Assembly (NCBI RefSeq): GCF_039555335.1
Contig: NC_092646.1
Location: 34,044,880-34,108,879, forward strand
Direction: 5' to 3'
Length of the DNA stretch: 64,000 nucleotides
Source: Amphiura filiformis
Lineage: Eukaryota; Echinodermata; Ophiuroidea; Amphilepidida; Amphiuridae
Shown here: positions 21,001 to 32,149 of the stretch, piece by piece
Layout of the letters: each line of letters starts with the position of its first letter
How positions within the stretch are numbered: position 1 is the first letter of the stretch
The notes under the pieces: model-generated
The model's database searches: none
Seen by the model: the letters and a program-made list of their open reading frames with translations, nothing else
Told to the model about the DNA's origin: nothing
Program-made: the position numbers and the translations under genes

Positions 21001-22010
21001 TAAATGAATTACTTAGCATATTAAGATCATATTAAATGAGAGAAACAGAAAATATATTGCACATAATAATGTTTATAAAATTTGGTGGAGATGGGAGTGA
21101 AAATGCCCTTGTAAAATAATTAAAAAGCTAAAAACTAGGAGTCTTTTTATTCCACATATTGGCCATGTACACCAGAGGGCTTTTCTGACAACGCAATGTT
21201 CTACACCTTGGTACCGACAATTGGTCAGAATTTCAGAAAACAAGAAATACAGGCAAGAGTAATATCTTAAATTAAATATTTACAAAATGACTTTGATTTC
21301 TGTATTATACTATCCCTCTGGGCCAGTGAGATTATAAAGCTACTGGCCCAGTAAAAATTTACTGGCCTAGCTTTTTCAATATTTTCTCCTGCAAAATTAA
21401 GCAATTGACAACCAAGTAAATCCCATCTTTTTGGTTTAGCCAAGTAGTATTGGCAGCCCACATAATTGCAGCCATATTGTAACAGTTGCTGAGGATGCCC
21501 TCAATATTTTTTTTTAATTCTGTTTTTTATACGATTGTAATGTACTTTTGTAAACTAACCTACCATGCAAAATTCAAGACTTTAGGTGTTGCAGTTTTGT
21601 CAAAATGGAAGATTCTTTGCTTTGATCACCTCAGTTGTTCGGCTCAAAATTAAAAGGACATATATCTGACAGTAAAAGCTAACATTTTATAGAAAAGAAA
21701 TACTAATATATTTTCATGGAATTGTTACAAAATGGCTTTAACAAGAAAACAAATTTTTATGTGTTGGGTCACTCAGGGTAGTCAACACATTCCTATAAAA
21801 TTACAAAAACTGGTCAACACAAATTTAGCATTCCCTTGGATATCAAATTCACCTCTTCTAGTCTACAAAGATTTTCTGGAGAGCCATGCTAGATTTGGGG
21901 TTCCTGGAGGTAACCCCTACTGTCTAGCGGGACCACATTTCTATAAAAACATACCCCTAGCAAGATTTCTATAACAAACATACCCTAACAAAATTTCTAC
22001 AATAATTTCT
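18020..22010. other. Intergenic, with CpG-rich patch and low-complexity DNA
   Basis: 18360-18850 is unusually CpG-rich for the window (runs such as GCGGCGCGGTACAGCGACGC), with TACGTCAC sites, and could be an unmethylated island or a repeat. 20825-21000 is CA/TC-rich low-complexity sequence. 19165-19260 and 21610-21720 share a dispersed AAAATTAAAAG repeat. An inverted pair GACGAATCCAAC/TTGGATTCGTC (about 19483 and 19770) may bound a decayed MITE. I see no gene. Confidence 0.4.
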
Positions 22011-22014
22011 GCTA

Positions 22015-22473
22015 TAAATAAATAAAATAAATGTCGGTATTTATATAGCGCCTTACCACAGATCACGGAGTGTGCAAAGCGCTGTAATTTCGCTGCCACT
22101 GTAAATCATCACAATCAGATTGCATCAACTAGGCATTGGGGAGCTGCACAGATAAATGGTGGATGTTACAATCTAAGTGCGGATAGGTTTGCGCTATTCC
22201 TTCTGCACAATGGTGGATGTTACAATCTAAGTGCGGATAGGTTTGCGCTATTCCGCTGCACAAATTCCATTGGGTGAAGGAAGTTTTGATAACCAAACAA
22301 ATATCACCAATTTTTTGAAAGACGAGGAAACCGGGATCCCGGAGAAAACCTGCGAGAGCGAGCATGGAATCGGAATAAACCAAGTGCACATGAGTCCTTG
22401 GGCCACACCGGAGCTTGAACCCGGGACCTAAGTGGTGCAAAGCGAGGGAACTACCGCTGCGCTAACTCCCCCA
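22015..22473 (-). mobile_element. tRNA-derived SINE, family S2, minus strand
   Basis: On the minus strand it begins GTTAGCGCAGCGGTAGTTCC (A box) and has GGGTTCAAGCTCC (B box). It shares the body CTCATGTGCACTTGGTTTAT with the plus copy at 27499. The 3' end is GGCGCTATATAAATACCGAC plus an ATTT-rich tail. A tandem duplication of about 55 bp (GGTGGATGTTACAATCTAAG ...) lies at about 22150-22262. Confidence 0.88.
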
Positions 22474-22474
22474 T

Positions 22475-23600
22475 GCTATATAGTTCCATTTAAAAAAATA
22501 GCCTTATTTGACCTCAGATATCCGACTTCAAAAACTTGGGAGCACATATATACATCCTAGTTTCATGAGAATCCAATATTTCACCCCTTATGACTTTAAA
22601 GGGGCAAGGTTTGATTTTTTATGTTATGTTTTCTATCATACATGATAATGATGCCTACCATTAAAACGATGTTTCCAAACAAGCAAAAATATGTATACCA
22701 ATGCACCATACATACTTCAACCACAATCCACCATATTTTTGTTCACATCATCTAAACAAAACATATCTCAGATGTTCAATTTTACTGGGGTAATGAGAAA
22801 AGTATGATCTTTCTTCTAATACCATCTGAATAAGAAAAATGGGGAATTAGTCCTGTGACTGCCCCTTCCCTCTGATCGTGAAATATACTCCTCAAAAGAA
22901 TTAAAGCATCAGATGCATATCAGCGCATTTTTGAAAACATTGGATATGATGATATTATTATTGATAATTGTGCTTGATCTTTCATTACATCACTTGTTCC
23001 CTAAGCTGCATACAAAATTCACTGATTACAAATTTCTGCCATCACCCACATCGTGAAGGGAGGGAGGAAAATGGAGGCAAAATTTCTATTTTGAAGCCAT
23101 TTTTCAAACGTCCACCAACGCCAAGGTCAAGTCACACATTGGGGGTGGAGAAAGTCATTAATGTAACCGTGCACAAAAGATGACCACCCAGCCTCCTCCT
23201 CATTTCTCTGAGGGTAGGGGTATTAATTGTGATCATTAAATGGTACAGAACATAGAGTATTCATTTATGCATTATGTTGCACTATAAGGGAGCTCAATTA
23301 TGACCCCTACCCTCAGACATGTGAGGAGGGGCCGGGGGATTATCTTTTGTGTGGTTACCTTAATGACTTTCCCCACCGAGTCAGATTTGGATCGCATACA
23401 CTAACTTGCCTCAATTTAAGTGAATTCCAGTATCACACAATAAATGGTCACCCATACCCAGTATCCCACTTCACCCGATCCACTGTGATCATTATTGCAT
23501 TACCTTGCATCACCCACAAACCCTTTGCTCAGTAAAAATGAATTTAAAATATGGTATATGTTATATGACTTCAAATGAACTTGCAAATGACCTATAAAAG
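22475..23600. repeat. Intergenic sequence with a long palindrome at 23140-23385
   Basis: The arms GAAAGTCATTAATGTAACCG ... CTGAGGGTAGGGGT and its reverse complement at 23290-23385 form an imperfect inverted repeat centred near 23262. This looks like a palindromic MITE whose outer ends I cannot fix. The rest holds nothing recognisable. Confidence 0.55.
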
Positions 23601-23625
23601 TGTTGACATATATGGTAGTACACTA

Positions 23626-23830
23626 GACAGCAAGTTGCATGCATTTTGTATCTACAGTAGACAGCAAGCTGTATGTATTGCTATCTACAGCAGACAGCAA
23701 GTTGTATACAGTAGACAGCAAGTTATATACATTGCTATCTACAGTAAACAGCCAATTCTATGCATTGCTATCTCCAGTAAACAGTTGGTTGTATACATTG
23801 CTATCTTCAGTAGACAGTAGTTTGTATGTA
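23626..23830 (+). repeat. 33-bp minisatellite, first block
   Basis: Units of the type TTGCTATCTACAGTAGACAG + CAAGTTGTATGCA (33 bp) run head to tail with some truncated units. It is separated from the next block by a MITE at about 23831-24107. Confidence 0.9.
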
Positions 23831-24107
23831 TAGTCCAACCTCTCTTATCCGGATCTCTTTTATATGGATCTATCTGTTATCTGGCTGTGAAATCTTCACA
23901 GGAAAACATGTTTTTGATGATTTTTGAATGACATCTATGTTGCATAGAGCACTCTAAAGCCATCTTTTAGTGTTTATTAGTTTCCTCCATGTTAAAACAA
24001 TCTTTTGTTGTCACAATTTCAGTACTTGGGACAGTCAATGCAGAATTACATGCAATTCACTTATCCAGATTTTCACTTATCCGGACAGTGCTTGGAATAA
24101 AAGAGGT
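23831..24107. mobile_element. pogo-like MITE inside the minisatellite
   Basis: The left end TCCAACCTCTCTTATCCGGA and the right end TTATCCGGACAGTGCTTGGA ... AAAGAGGTTGGA are inverted repeats. The CAACCTCTCTTATCCGGA pattern is typical of pogo/Tigger-type elements. Minisatellite units abut both ends. Confidence 0.75.
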
Positions 24108-24835
24108 TGGAATGTATTGCTATCTACAGTAGGTTGTGTACATTGTTATCTTCAGTAGACAGTAGGTTGTATACATTGCTATCTACAGTAGACAACAAGT
24201 TGTATACATTGCTATCTACAGTAGACAGTAGGTTGTATGCATTGCTATCTACAGTAGTATTGATATATACAGTAGACAGCAAGTTGTATACATTGCTATC
24301 AACAGCAGACAGTAGGTTGCATGCATTAATATCAACAGTAGACAGTAAATTGTATATATTGCTATCTATAGTAGACACGCTTAGAGGGCAGGTTGTCTAC
24401 ATTGATATCTCCAGTAGACAGCAAGTTGTATACACTACTATCTTTGAGTAGACAGTAGGTTGTATGCATTGCTATCTACAGTAGACTGTAAATTGTATGT
24501 ATTGCTATTTACAGTAGACAGTAGGTTGTATACATTGCTATCTTCAGTAGCTAGTAGGTTGTATACATTGCTATCTACAGTAGACAACAAGTTGTATTGA
24601 TATCTACAGTAGACAGTAAGTTGTGTACATTGCTATCTACAGTAGACAGCAAGTTGTATACATTGATATCAACAGTAGACAGTGGGTTGTATGCATTACT
24701 ATCTACAGTAGACAGTAAATTGTATATATTGCTATCTATAGTAGACAGTAGGTTATGTACATTGCTATCTTCAGTTGACAGTAGGTTGTATACATTGCTA
24801 TCTTCTGTAGACAGAAGGTTGTATACATTGTTATA
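24108..24835 (+). repeat. 33-bp minisatellite, second block
   Basis: It is a head-to-tail array of the same unit. The part from about 24375 to 24832 is nearly identical in unit order and in individual variants to 26116-26570, so it is one arm of a larger duplication. Confidence 0.92.
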
Positions 24836-25426
24836 TACTTCATTAATATATTCTTGTTCATTGATTGGTTAAAAGCGGATCACATGACCAAAAATAGTTC
24901 TACCATCAGTACTGCTATCCGTAAATAGTACCTCTAAGCCATAAATAGTATTTTTAATGTCCCGGATGAGCCGTAAATAGTACCTCCAAGCCGTAAATAG
25001 TACTTTTGACCATGTCTTCCACGTGCGGCGCATTCGATGCGACGGAACAGTTCACGCATACGCTTGAAACTGCCATAGCGTCATTTCGCGCTGCTGTAAT
25101 TGGTTAGCCCGATTTTAGGCTATTCGATTTTTTGAAGGGTAGGTTGTGCTTAAATTGGTCGTGCTGTTCACTCAAGATAGAAGCGGGAGAGTCAAAACGT
25201 CAAATGATTTTCTTTTAACAAATCAATGAACAAAGAACATATTAATGAAGTATATAAAACAAATATATACTGCCTTTATTGAAGTTCTGGTTAAAACTAT
25301 GGTCCCTCGTTGAGATCAATTAATACTATTTTCCTTCGGGCTGCGCCCTCAGGAAAATAGTACTATTGATCTCACCTCGGGCCCATAGTTTTAACCAGAA
25401 CTTCTCATGGCAGTATATATTTGTAT
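24836..25426. mobile_element. Compound inverted-repeat insertion in the minisatellite
   Basis: Two adjacent inverted-repeat modules are seen. In the first, ATACTTCATTAATATATTCT is mirrored at 25222-25256, with internal CCGTAAATAGTACCTC repeats. In the second, AATATATACTGCC ... AAAACTATGG is mirrored at 25380-25425, giving a foldback around a GC-rich loop (TTCGGGCTGCGCCCTC). The duplicated array copy at about 26565 lacks this 590 bp and shows the empty site. Confidence 0.8.
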
Positions 25427-27498
25427 ACTATCTACAGTAGACAGTAGGTTGTATACAATGCTATATACAGTAGACCAACACTAGATCTACAGTAGACAGT
25501 AAATTGTATGTATTGCTATCTATAGTAGACAGTAGGTTGCACACATTGCTATCTTCAGTACACAGCAAGTTGTATACATTGCTATCTTCAGTAGACAGTA
25601 AGCTGTATGCATTGCTATCTTCAGTAGACAGTAAGTTGTATGCATTGCTATCTACAGTAGACAGCAGTTTCTATGCATTGCTATCTATAGTAGGCAGTAA
25701 GTTGTATGCAGTAGACAGCAAGTTGTATGTATTGCTATATACAGGAGACAGCAAGTCGTATGCATTCATATCTACAGTAGGCAGTAAGTTGTATGCATTG
25801 CTATCTACAGTAGACAGTAAGTTGTCTGTATTGCTATCTACAGTTGACAGTAAGTTGTATACATTGCTATCTACAGTAGACAGTAAGTTGTATACAGTAT
25901 ACATCAATTTGTATGCATTGCTATCTACAGTAGACAACAAGTTGTATGTATTGCTATCTATAGTAGACAATAGGTTATGTACATTGCTATCTTCAGTAGA
26001 CAGTAGGTTGTATACATTGCTATCTTTAGTAGACAGTAAGTTGTATACAGTAGACATCAATTTGTATGCATTGCTATCTACAGTAGACAATAAATTGTAT
26101 GTATTGCTATCTATAGTAGACAGCAGGTTGTGTACATTGATATCTCCAGTAGACAGCCAGTTGTATACACTACTATCTTCAGTAGACAGTAGGTTGTATG
26201 CATTGCTATCTACAGTAGACTGTAAATTGTATGTATTGCTATTTACAGTAGACAGTAGGTTGTATACATTGTTATCTTCAGTAGCCAGTAGGTTGTATAC
26301 ATTGCTATCTACAGTAGACAACAAGTTGTATTGATATCTACAGTAGACAGTAAGTTGTGTACATTGCTATCTACAGTAGACAGCAAGTTGTATACATTGC
26401 TATCAACAGTAGACAGTGGGTTGTATGCATTACTATCTACAGTAGACAGTAAATTGTATATATTGCTATCTATAGTAGACAGTAGGTTATGTACATTGCT
26501 ATCTTCAGTTGACAGTAGGTTGCATACATTGCTATCTTCTGTAGACAGAAGGTTGTATACATTGCTATCTACAGTAGACAGTAGGTTGTATACAATGCTA
26601 TATACAGTAGACCAACACTAGATCTACAGTAGACAGTAAATTGTATGTATTGCTATCTATAGTAGACAGTAGGTTGCATACATTGCTATCTTCAGTAGAC
26701 AGTAGATTGTATACATCGCTATCTACAGTACCCAGCAAGTTGTATACATTGTTATCTTCAGTAGACAGTAAATTGTATGTATTGCTATCTACAGTAGACA
26801 GTAGGTTATGTACATTGCTATCTTCAGTAGACAGTAGGTTGCATACATTGCTATCTTCAGTAGACAGTAGGATATATACAATGCTATACAGTAGACAGCA
26901 AGTTGTATACATTGCTATCTTCAGTAGACAGTAGATTGTATACATTGCTATCTACAGTACACAGCAAGTTGTATACATTGCTATCTTCAGTAGACAGTAG
27001 ATTGTATACATTGCTATCTACAGTACACAGCAAGTTGTATACATTGTTATCTTCAGTAGACAGTAAGTTGTATGCATTGCTATCTACAGTAGACAGCAAG
27101 TTGTATGCATTGGTATCTACAGTAGACAGTAGGTTGTATACATTGCTATCTTCAGTAGACAGTTGTATACGTTGCACAATAAGTTGTATACAGTAGACAT
27201 CAATTTGTATGCATTGCTATCTACAGTAGACAGCAAGTTGTCTGTACTGCTATCTACAGTAGAGAGTAAGTTGTATACAGTAGACAGCAAGAAGTATGCA
27301 TTGCTGTCTTCAGTACACAGAAAGTTGTATGCATTGTTATCTACAGTAGACTGCAGGTTCTATGCATTGCTATCCACAGTAGACAGTAAGTTGAATAAAG
27401 CAGACAGCAAGTTGTATGCATTGCTATCTTCAGTAGACAGCAAGTTGTATGCATTGGTATCTACAGTAGACAGTAAGTTCAAGTTGTATGCATTGCAA
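25427..27498 (+). repeat. 33-bp minisatellite, main block
   Basis: About 2.07 kb, corresponding to roughly 60 units of consensus TTGCTATCTACAGTAGACAG + TAAGTTGTATGCA. The 33-bp period equals 11 codons, so the plus strand reads LLSTVDSKLYA repeatedly (276 open codons at 25504-26334). The minus strand reads LLSTVDSNAYN (217 open codons at 25671-26324). The core CTATCTACAGTAGACAG is a 17-bp near-palindrome (7 of 8 pairs), which is why both strands spell LLSTVDS. I do not annotate a gene here. Confidence 0.95.
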
Positions 27499-27901
27499 GT
27501 TGTAGCAGCGGTTATTCCCTCACCTTGCACCACTAAGGTCCTGGTTCAAGCTCCTGCGCACCTCAAGGACTCATGTGCACTTGGTTTATCCCGATTCCAT
27601 GCTTGCTCTCGTAGGTTTTCACCAGGATCTCTGGTTTCCTCCTGCTTTCAAAATCGGTGATTAGTTGCTTGGTTATCAAAAACTTCCTTCACCCAATGGA
27701 ATTTTGGGAGCTGCATAGATAATTGGTGGATGTTACAGTTCAAGTGCGGATAGGTTTGCGCCAAGTTCAGCTGCAACCAGCCTAATTGATGCGATCTGAT
27801 TGTGATGATTAACCATGGCAGCGAACTTACAGCGCTTTGATCCCTCTGAGATCTGGGAAAAGAGGCTATATAAAACACCAGAATTTATTTTATTTATTTA
27901 T
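27499..27901 (+). mobile_element. tRNA-derived SINE, family S2, plus strand
   Basis: The decayed head GTAGCAGCGGTTATTCCCTC and B box GGTTCAAGCTCC precede the same body as 22015-22473 (GTGCGGATAGGTTTGCGC, ATTGATGCGATCTGATTGTG). The 3' end GAGGCTATATAAAACACCAG precedes an ATTT-rich tail. It has inserted within the minisatellite, which resumes directly after the tail. Confidence 0.88.
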
Positions 27902-28125
27902 TGCTATCTACAGCACATGTTGTATGCATTGCTATCTATAGTAGACAGTAAGTTGCATGCATTGCTATCTACAGTAGACAGTAAGTTGTATGCATTGCTA
28001 TCTACAGTAGACAGTAAGTTGTATGCATTGCTATCTACAGTAGACAGTATTAAAAGTAATGCATTGCTATCAATAGTACAGGTTGTATGATTTGCTCTCT
28101 TCAGTAGGCAGTAAGTTGTATGCTT
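27902..28125 (+). repeat. 33-bp minisatellite, last plus-strand block
   Basis: Several units (TTGCTATCTACAGTAGACAG + TAAGTTGTATGCA) are close to the consensus, then the array decays around 28030-28125. Confidence 0.9.
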
Positions 28126-28925
28126 TGTATGCATGTATATATATGCATAACCTGAAGTTCCAAGAATACAAAGAAAATACTGTTTACTGCTCTCAATTAT
28201 GTCCTGCTGATTCTAGTATATAAGACTTGGAAATGTCTATTCAGGCATCGTCATCATGACCGTGACTCCATGAACGTGTACTGTACCTGTTGCCGACACA
28301 AAGTCAGGGTGCTTGTGATGCGATGTAATATCTTTTAGTTAAGCAGCAAATGTTGCTTTGCTGGTGGTTCTCGGCACCCCAATGGCGATCCCCATATATG
28401 CGTCAAATTTTGTGATTTACGGCAGGTTTTTTTCATGCTCCATAGCATGCAAGTCCATGTTTCACAGTTAGGACCTTTTCACAGCAACACATCCAACCAC
28501 ATAATGAATGCCTCAGCATTCCTGTCCTTCCATTTGTGTTACTGATTCTTCTCCACTGTAGAGAATAAAAGACGAAACTGAGTGAATGTAACTGAACAAA
28601 TGCCAATGGTCTAATTGGAATACACATCAAATGTATGCATTATTTAATTGCATGCTTGTAATATCTCTTAGTTAAGCAGTCAAATTTTTTTATATGGATT
28701 TTAAATATTGTTTTGTGAATGTGTGTCTCTGAAGCGTTAATAACCGTAAAATACTATAAAAAACGTTGGTGGGCAGAAAACAGTATCTAACATGAGTGTT
28801 ACAGAAAGCATGACTAGACTAAAAATGCACCCTCTCCCCAATGATAACAATATCCTACAAGGTCCAAATTTACAAATATGACCACTTTTTCATGTTAAAC
28901 TGGGTTGACAAACATCTTTCAATTT
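28126..28925. other. Intergenic sequence, nothing recognised
   Basis: No splice-bounded ORF, tRNA-like block or inverted terminal repeat was found. GTAATATCTTTTAGTTAAGC and GTAATATCTCTTAGTTAAGC (about 28327 and 28660) are a short direct repeat. Confidence 0.35.
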
Positions 28926-28927
28926 AC

Positions 28928-29053
28928 CTCTCTCCATTTCCCATTTGAACTTCATTGGGATCAGTAGCAGATGTTGTAGAACCACTATTATCATCAGTGC
29001 TGGGATATACCAATCCAGATCCAGATTCATGATCAATGCTCTCAAAAGGCTTA
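28928..29053 (-). CDS. Candidate internal exon, unknown gene
   Basis: On the minus strand, acceptor TTTTTATTACAG and donor AGAG|GTAAATT bracket 126 bp (42 codons). Phase 2 gives KPFESIDHESGSGLVYPSTD followed by a Ser/Thr/Asn-rich acidic stretch, which reads like disordered protein. Another phase is also open. It could be a 5' exon of the STAND gene lying further upstream, but it does not join in frame to that gene's ATG. A possible upstream donor (AGGAG|GTAAGTG) lies at about 32297. Composition and splice sites are the only evidence. Confidence 0.35.
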
Positions 29054-29054
29054 C

Positions 29055-31525
29055 TGTAATAAAAAGAATTTATTCAATCTTATTTTGTTCATCAATTGTT
29101 ACCTATTTTCTTTAGATATTTTGCTTTAAAAGACAAAAATTGATGATTCCTTATGTTTCCTTATCCCATACAGTAACCTCCATCCAATTAAGTCTTGTTT
29201 CTTATAAATACTGTCTTGTTCCTAATAAATACCCCATCAGCTCTAAAATACCCCCCATATTTTTTTCCCTGAAAAAGTTACCGAAATGCAAATATTTACA
29301 TGCCATGTCATGAGAACAAGCTTAAAACTGGCATTTGCCGCATACAATGTATTTGATAATGCTAAATTACATGGACAAAACTTCAATTTCCATCCAGTCC
29401 ATTGCCAAATTATAGTAGAATCACATTCTTGCATAAATGATGTAGTATTTACCGATGACTTGCTGCTTGTCAACTCTTGTTGTAGACACCATCATCTTGG
29501 ATTCGAACTGGAAGTAGGTTGTATTTCTTGTTTTTAAAGCTTTTTTCCATTGGAAATTTGGCTCTTCATTATTTGCCCTCTCCTTTGTCTTTACCAACTG
29601 GCTACAATTCCTCATTCAATCCAAGTAGGCAGTCACAGCTGCAAGAAGAAAAAGGAACACTCGTTGTTGACGATTTAAAAAAATTGGGACAGCATATCCA
29701 AAATAGGTCATCCAAAGATATAAATAGTGAGCACCCTATATTATATAGTGCAGCTATGCCCAGGTTTGATATAAAATTGATTATTTGAGCCCATATTTAT
29801 TGGTCGAGCCGAGTTTTAGAATATTGACGAGACGTAGTCGAATCTAATATTTTAAAATTAAAACTCATAACGAGATCAATAATATTGGGCGTAAAGCATC
29901 CAATTTTATCATTATTTTGTGTTTGATACAATATTTTCACACACTTGATAATGATTACAATTGGATTTGAATATTATTTTATTTTTCAGCCTATTTTACA
30001 AGTTGACATCCTTAGGCTGAAGAGCAGGCAACCACAGGATTCCTCCATACATATGCATATGTGACAAGTACAGCTATCTATTCTGCTTGAATCATGTCTT
30101 CCTCATACCTTAACACATGCCTTCATCATACCCTACTGGCTTTCTTCAGGGGAAATATAACTATTATATATGTATAATTTACTGAAGCTACTGATTTCAC
30201 AACCACAAAGTTCTCAATATCATTTGATTTGTTTCACCTTACAATTTGGTATACTTTGTTCAGCTGGTAATAGTCAAGACTTATAACATTGTGGATTGAT
30301 ATAGAATAGCATGATGTACATACAGCACCAACACAAAGTGCACTATGTATTGCATGCGCTAAACACACAACATTACAAAAACAAATAATTCCTGCCTACT
30401 ACAAGAGGGGTGCACATTGGTAAATAGTCTCCATTGGCATTCTGTACAAACAGGGTCCGGGAAAAATAATTTTCTTGACATGAGAGCGACTCAGCTCTTT
30501 AAAACTTACACTTTCTGCAAGCTGAAGGTCAGATAAAGACAGCTTGTGCAGAGGAAACAGAGAGTCCAGTGACTTTTTGCAGGATATTGCCGACTAGATC
30601 GCCCTATATGCCATACAGCTTACATAAGATTGAAAATAGCATGGTGTTTCTCATTTCTGAAATGTCACACATTTTGAAAGCTTAGCCAAATCTTCATAAA
30701 AAGTCAGATCATGCTCATTTTTCATAGACAATCTAATTCCTAGGCCTAAATGAGGATTAAATATGATTCAGGGCCTAATAGTTGGGTTTTCAGCCTTTTC
30801 TAATGCATTGCCGTACTTTAAGTTCCATGGCATTTTCCCTCGTTTGAAACACAATGATTTATCATACAAGGGTATCATAGATTCCTCTTAATAATGGTTT
30901 TCACTCTTAGGTGTGCTGTCACAGTACTAAATTGTGTGTGCTACCTACACTCTTACAGCGCTTATAGGTAAAAGGGCGATAGCACTTGCCATGTAAGCAC
31001 TCTCAAGCTCTCTGATATCACTACCAAATGAGGTAAAACCAAAATAAGTCAAACAAAGATAGCCTACCTCCTTTCACTCTGCCTGGAAGAACATTAGTAT
31101 TTTCAACCTCCACATGTAGGCATATATATTAATTTTTCATCTTGTGAACAACTTCCACACACAGTCATCCACTCATATCAGCACCATGAAGCTATTCTTA
31201 TCCATGTCCAGGTTAAGAGAAATAACATCTCTAATTGGAAAGAGTCAACTTCCTAGGGCAGATAAAAACAAAACACCATTTCATTTTGTCAAAATAAGAA
31301 AAATACAAATGCAATATATCATAGAATTTCTTAACCTCAACAAAGTACAAACATTGCCACACAAATACACAATGTGTCCCAATAAAAAATAAAATGATGC
31401 TTTATTTTGTACTCTAAAAGTCAATATTAAAATCACACAATTAAAAAAAAAATATGTAGCACAATTTGTTCCGAAATTTGTTTGAATTTGGTTTAGTGGT
31501 TAATAGAAAGAAATGGATTTATGAT
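29055..31525. other. Intergenic sequence, nothing recognised
   Basis: AT-rich DNA with short incidental open frames. A stretch near 29810-29900 (GAGCCGAGTTTTAGAATATT, GACGAGACGTAGTCGAAT) looks repeat-derived but I could not delimit it. Confidence 0.35.
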
Positions 31526-31529
31526 TATG

Positions 31530-31889
31530 TTAAGAGGGTACTACATCCCTGCACAATTTTGTGCCTATTTTTTGCATTTTCTCATAAATTATAGTGCATT
31601 GGTGACAAGTAAGATATGTATATTATAGGGGCAAGGACTACAACTACTGCACTGGAAATTTTATTTCAGTACAGACAACATTTGTGGGGTTACAGTCAAA
31701 AATGAGGGAAAACCAATATTTGATCAATAAATCAATAACTACTTGCCTTGAGTTGCTGAATTTTCAGTGCACTAGTTGTAGTCTTTGCCCATATAAAATA
31801 CATATCTTACTTGTCACCAATGCGATATAATTTTTTTGAGAAAATGCAAAAATAGGCACAAAATTGGCCAGGGTGTAAATACCCCTTAA
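31530..31889. mobile_element. TTAA-flanked palindromic MITE (GGGGGTACTAC), copy A
   Basis: TTAAGAGGGTACTACATCCC at the left mirrors a right end running GTGTAAATACCCCTTAA. Internal arms (GGCAAGGACTACAACTACTG and inverse) also pair. It is the most decayed of three copies (others at 42535 and 52864). Confidence 0.8.
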
Positions 31890-31959
31890 TGCAGTTTTTT
31901 CCAAGAAGGTCCTTATGCCATTCATACATGTATGTGTTCATTCTCAATTGAGTTATTTG

Positions 31960-32135
31960 CAGGGGCGTAAAGCAAGCGGGTGGATAGGGTGGACAAAGTC
32001 CATGGGCCCTGAGGGTTCAGGGGCCCCAAGTAATAGCAAAAATAAAGAGGGTTAGGGCTGATAAAGCAGATGTTAAAAGGGACCCGCACTGCTCCTTGTC
32101 CATGCATGAGCCCTGAAGCACTTGCTACGCCCCTG
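31960..32135. mobile_element. hAT MITE, CAGGGGCGT family
   Basis: The 176 bp element begins CAGGGGCGTAAAGCAAG and ends CTTGCTACGCCCCTG. The flanks GTTATTTG (31952-31959) and GTTATTCG (32136-32143) are an 8-bp target duplication with one mismatch, as for hAT. Confidence 0.88.
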
Positions 32136-32149
32136 GTTATTCGATGTAA

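Noticed and set aside
25504-26334. 276-codon open frame in the minisatellite as a protein-coding gene
   Set aside because: The openness follows from a 33-bp unit with no stop in that frame, and the opposite strand is just as open. There are no splice sites, no non-repeat domain and no promoter, so I list it as a repeat and raise translation only as a question.
23626-28125. CRISPR-like array appearance (regular repeats)
   Set aside because: The units abut directly without unique spacers, and the DNA is clearly eukaryotic with introns and SINEs.
28928-29053. Joining this exon in frame to the STAND start at 13026
   Set aside because: Its phase-2 end does not put the MGNAAS frame in register with any AG near 13030, and an in-frame stop lies upstream of that ATG. 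It could only be 5' UTR of that gene.
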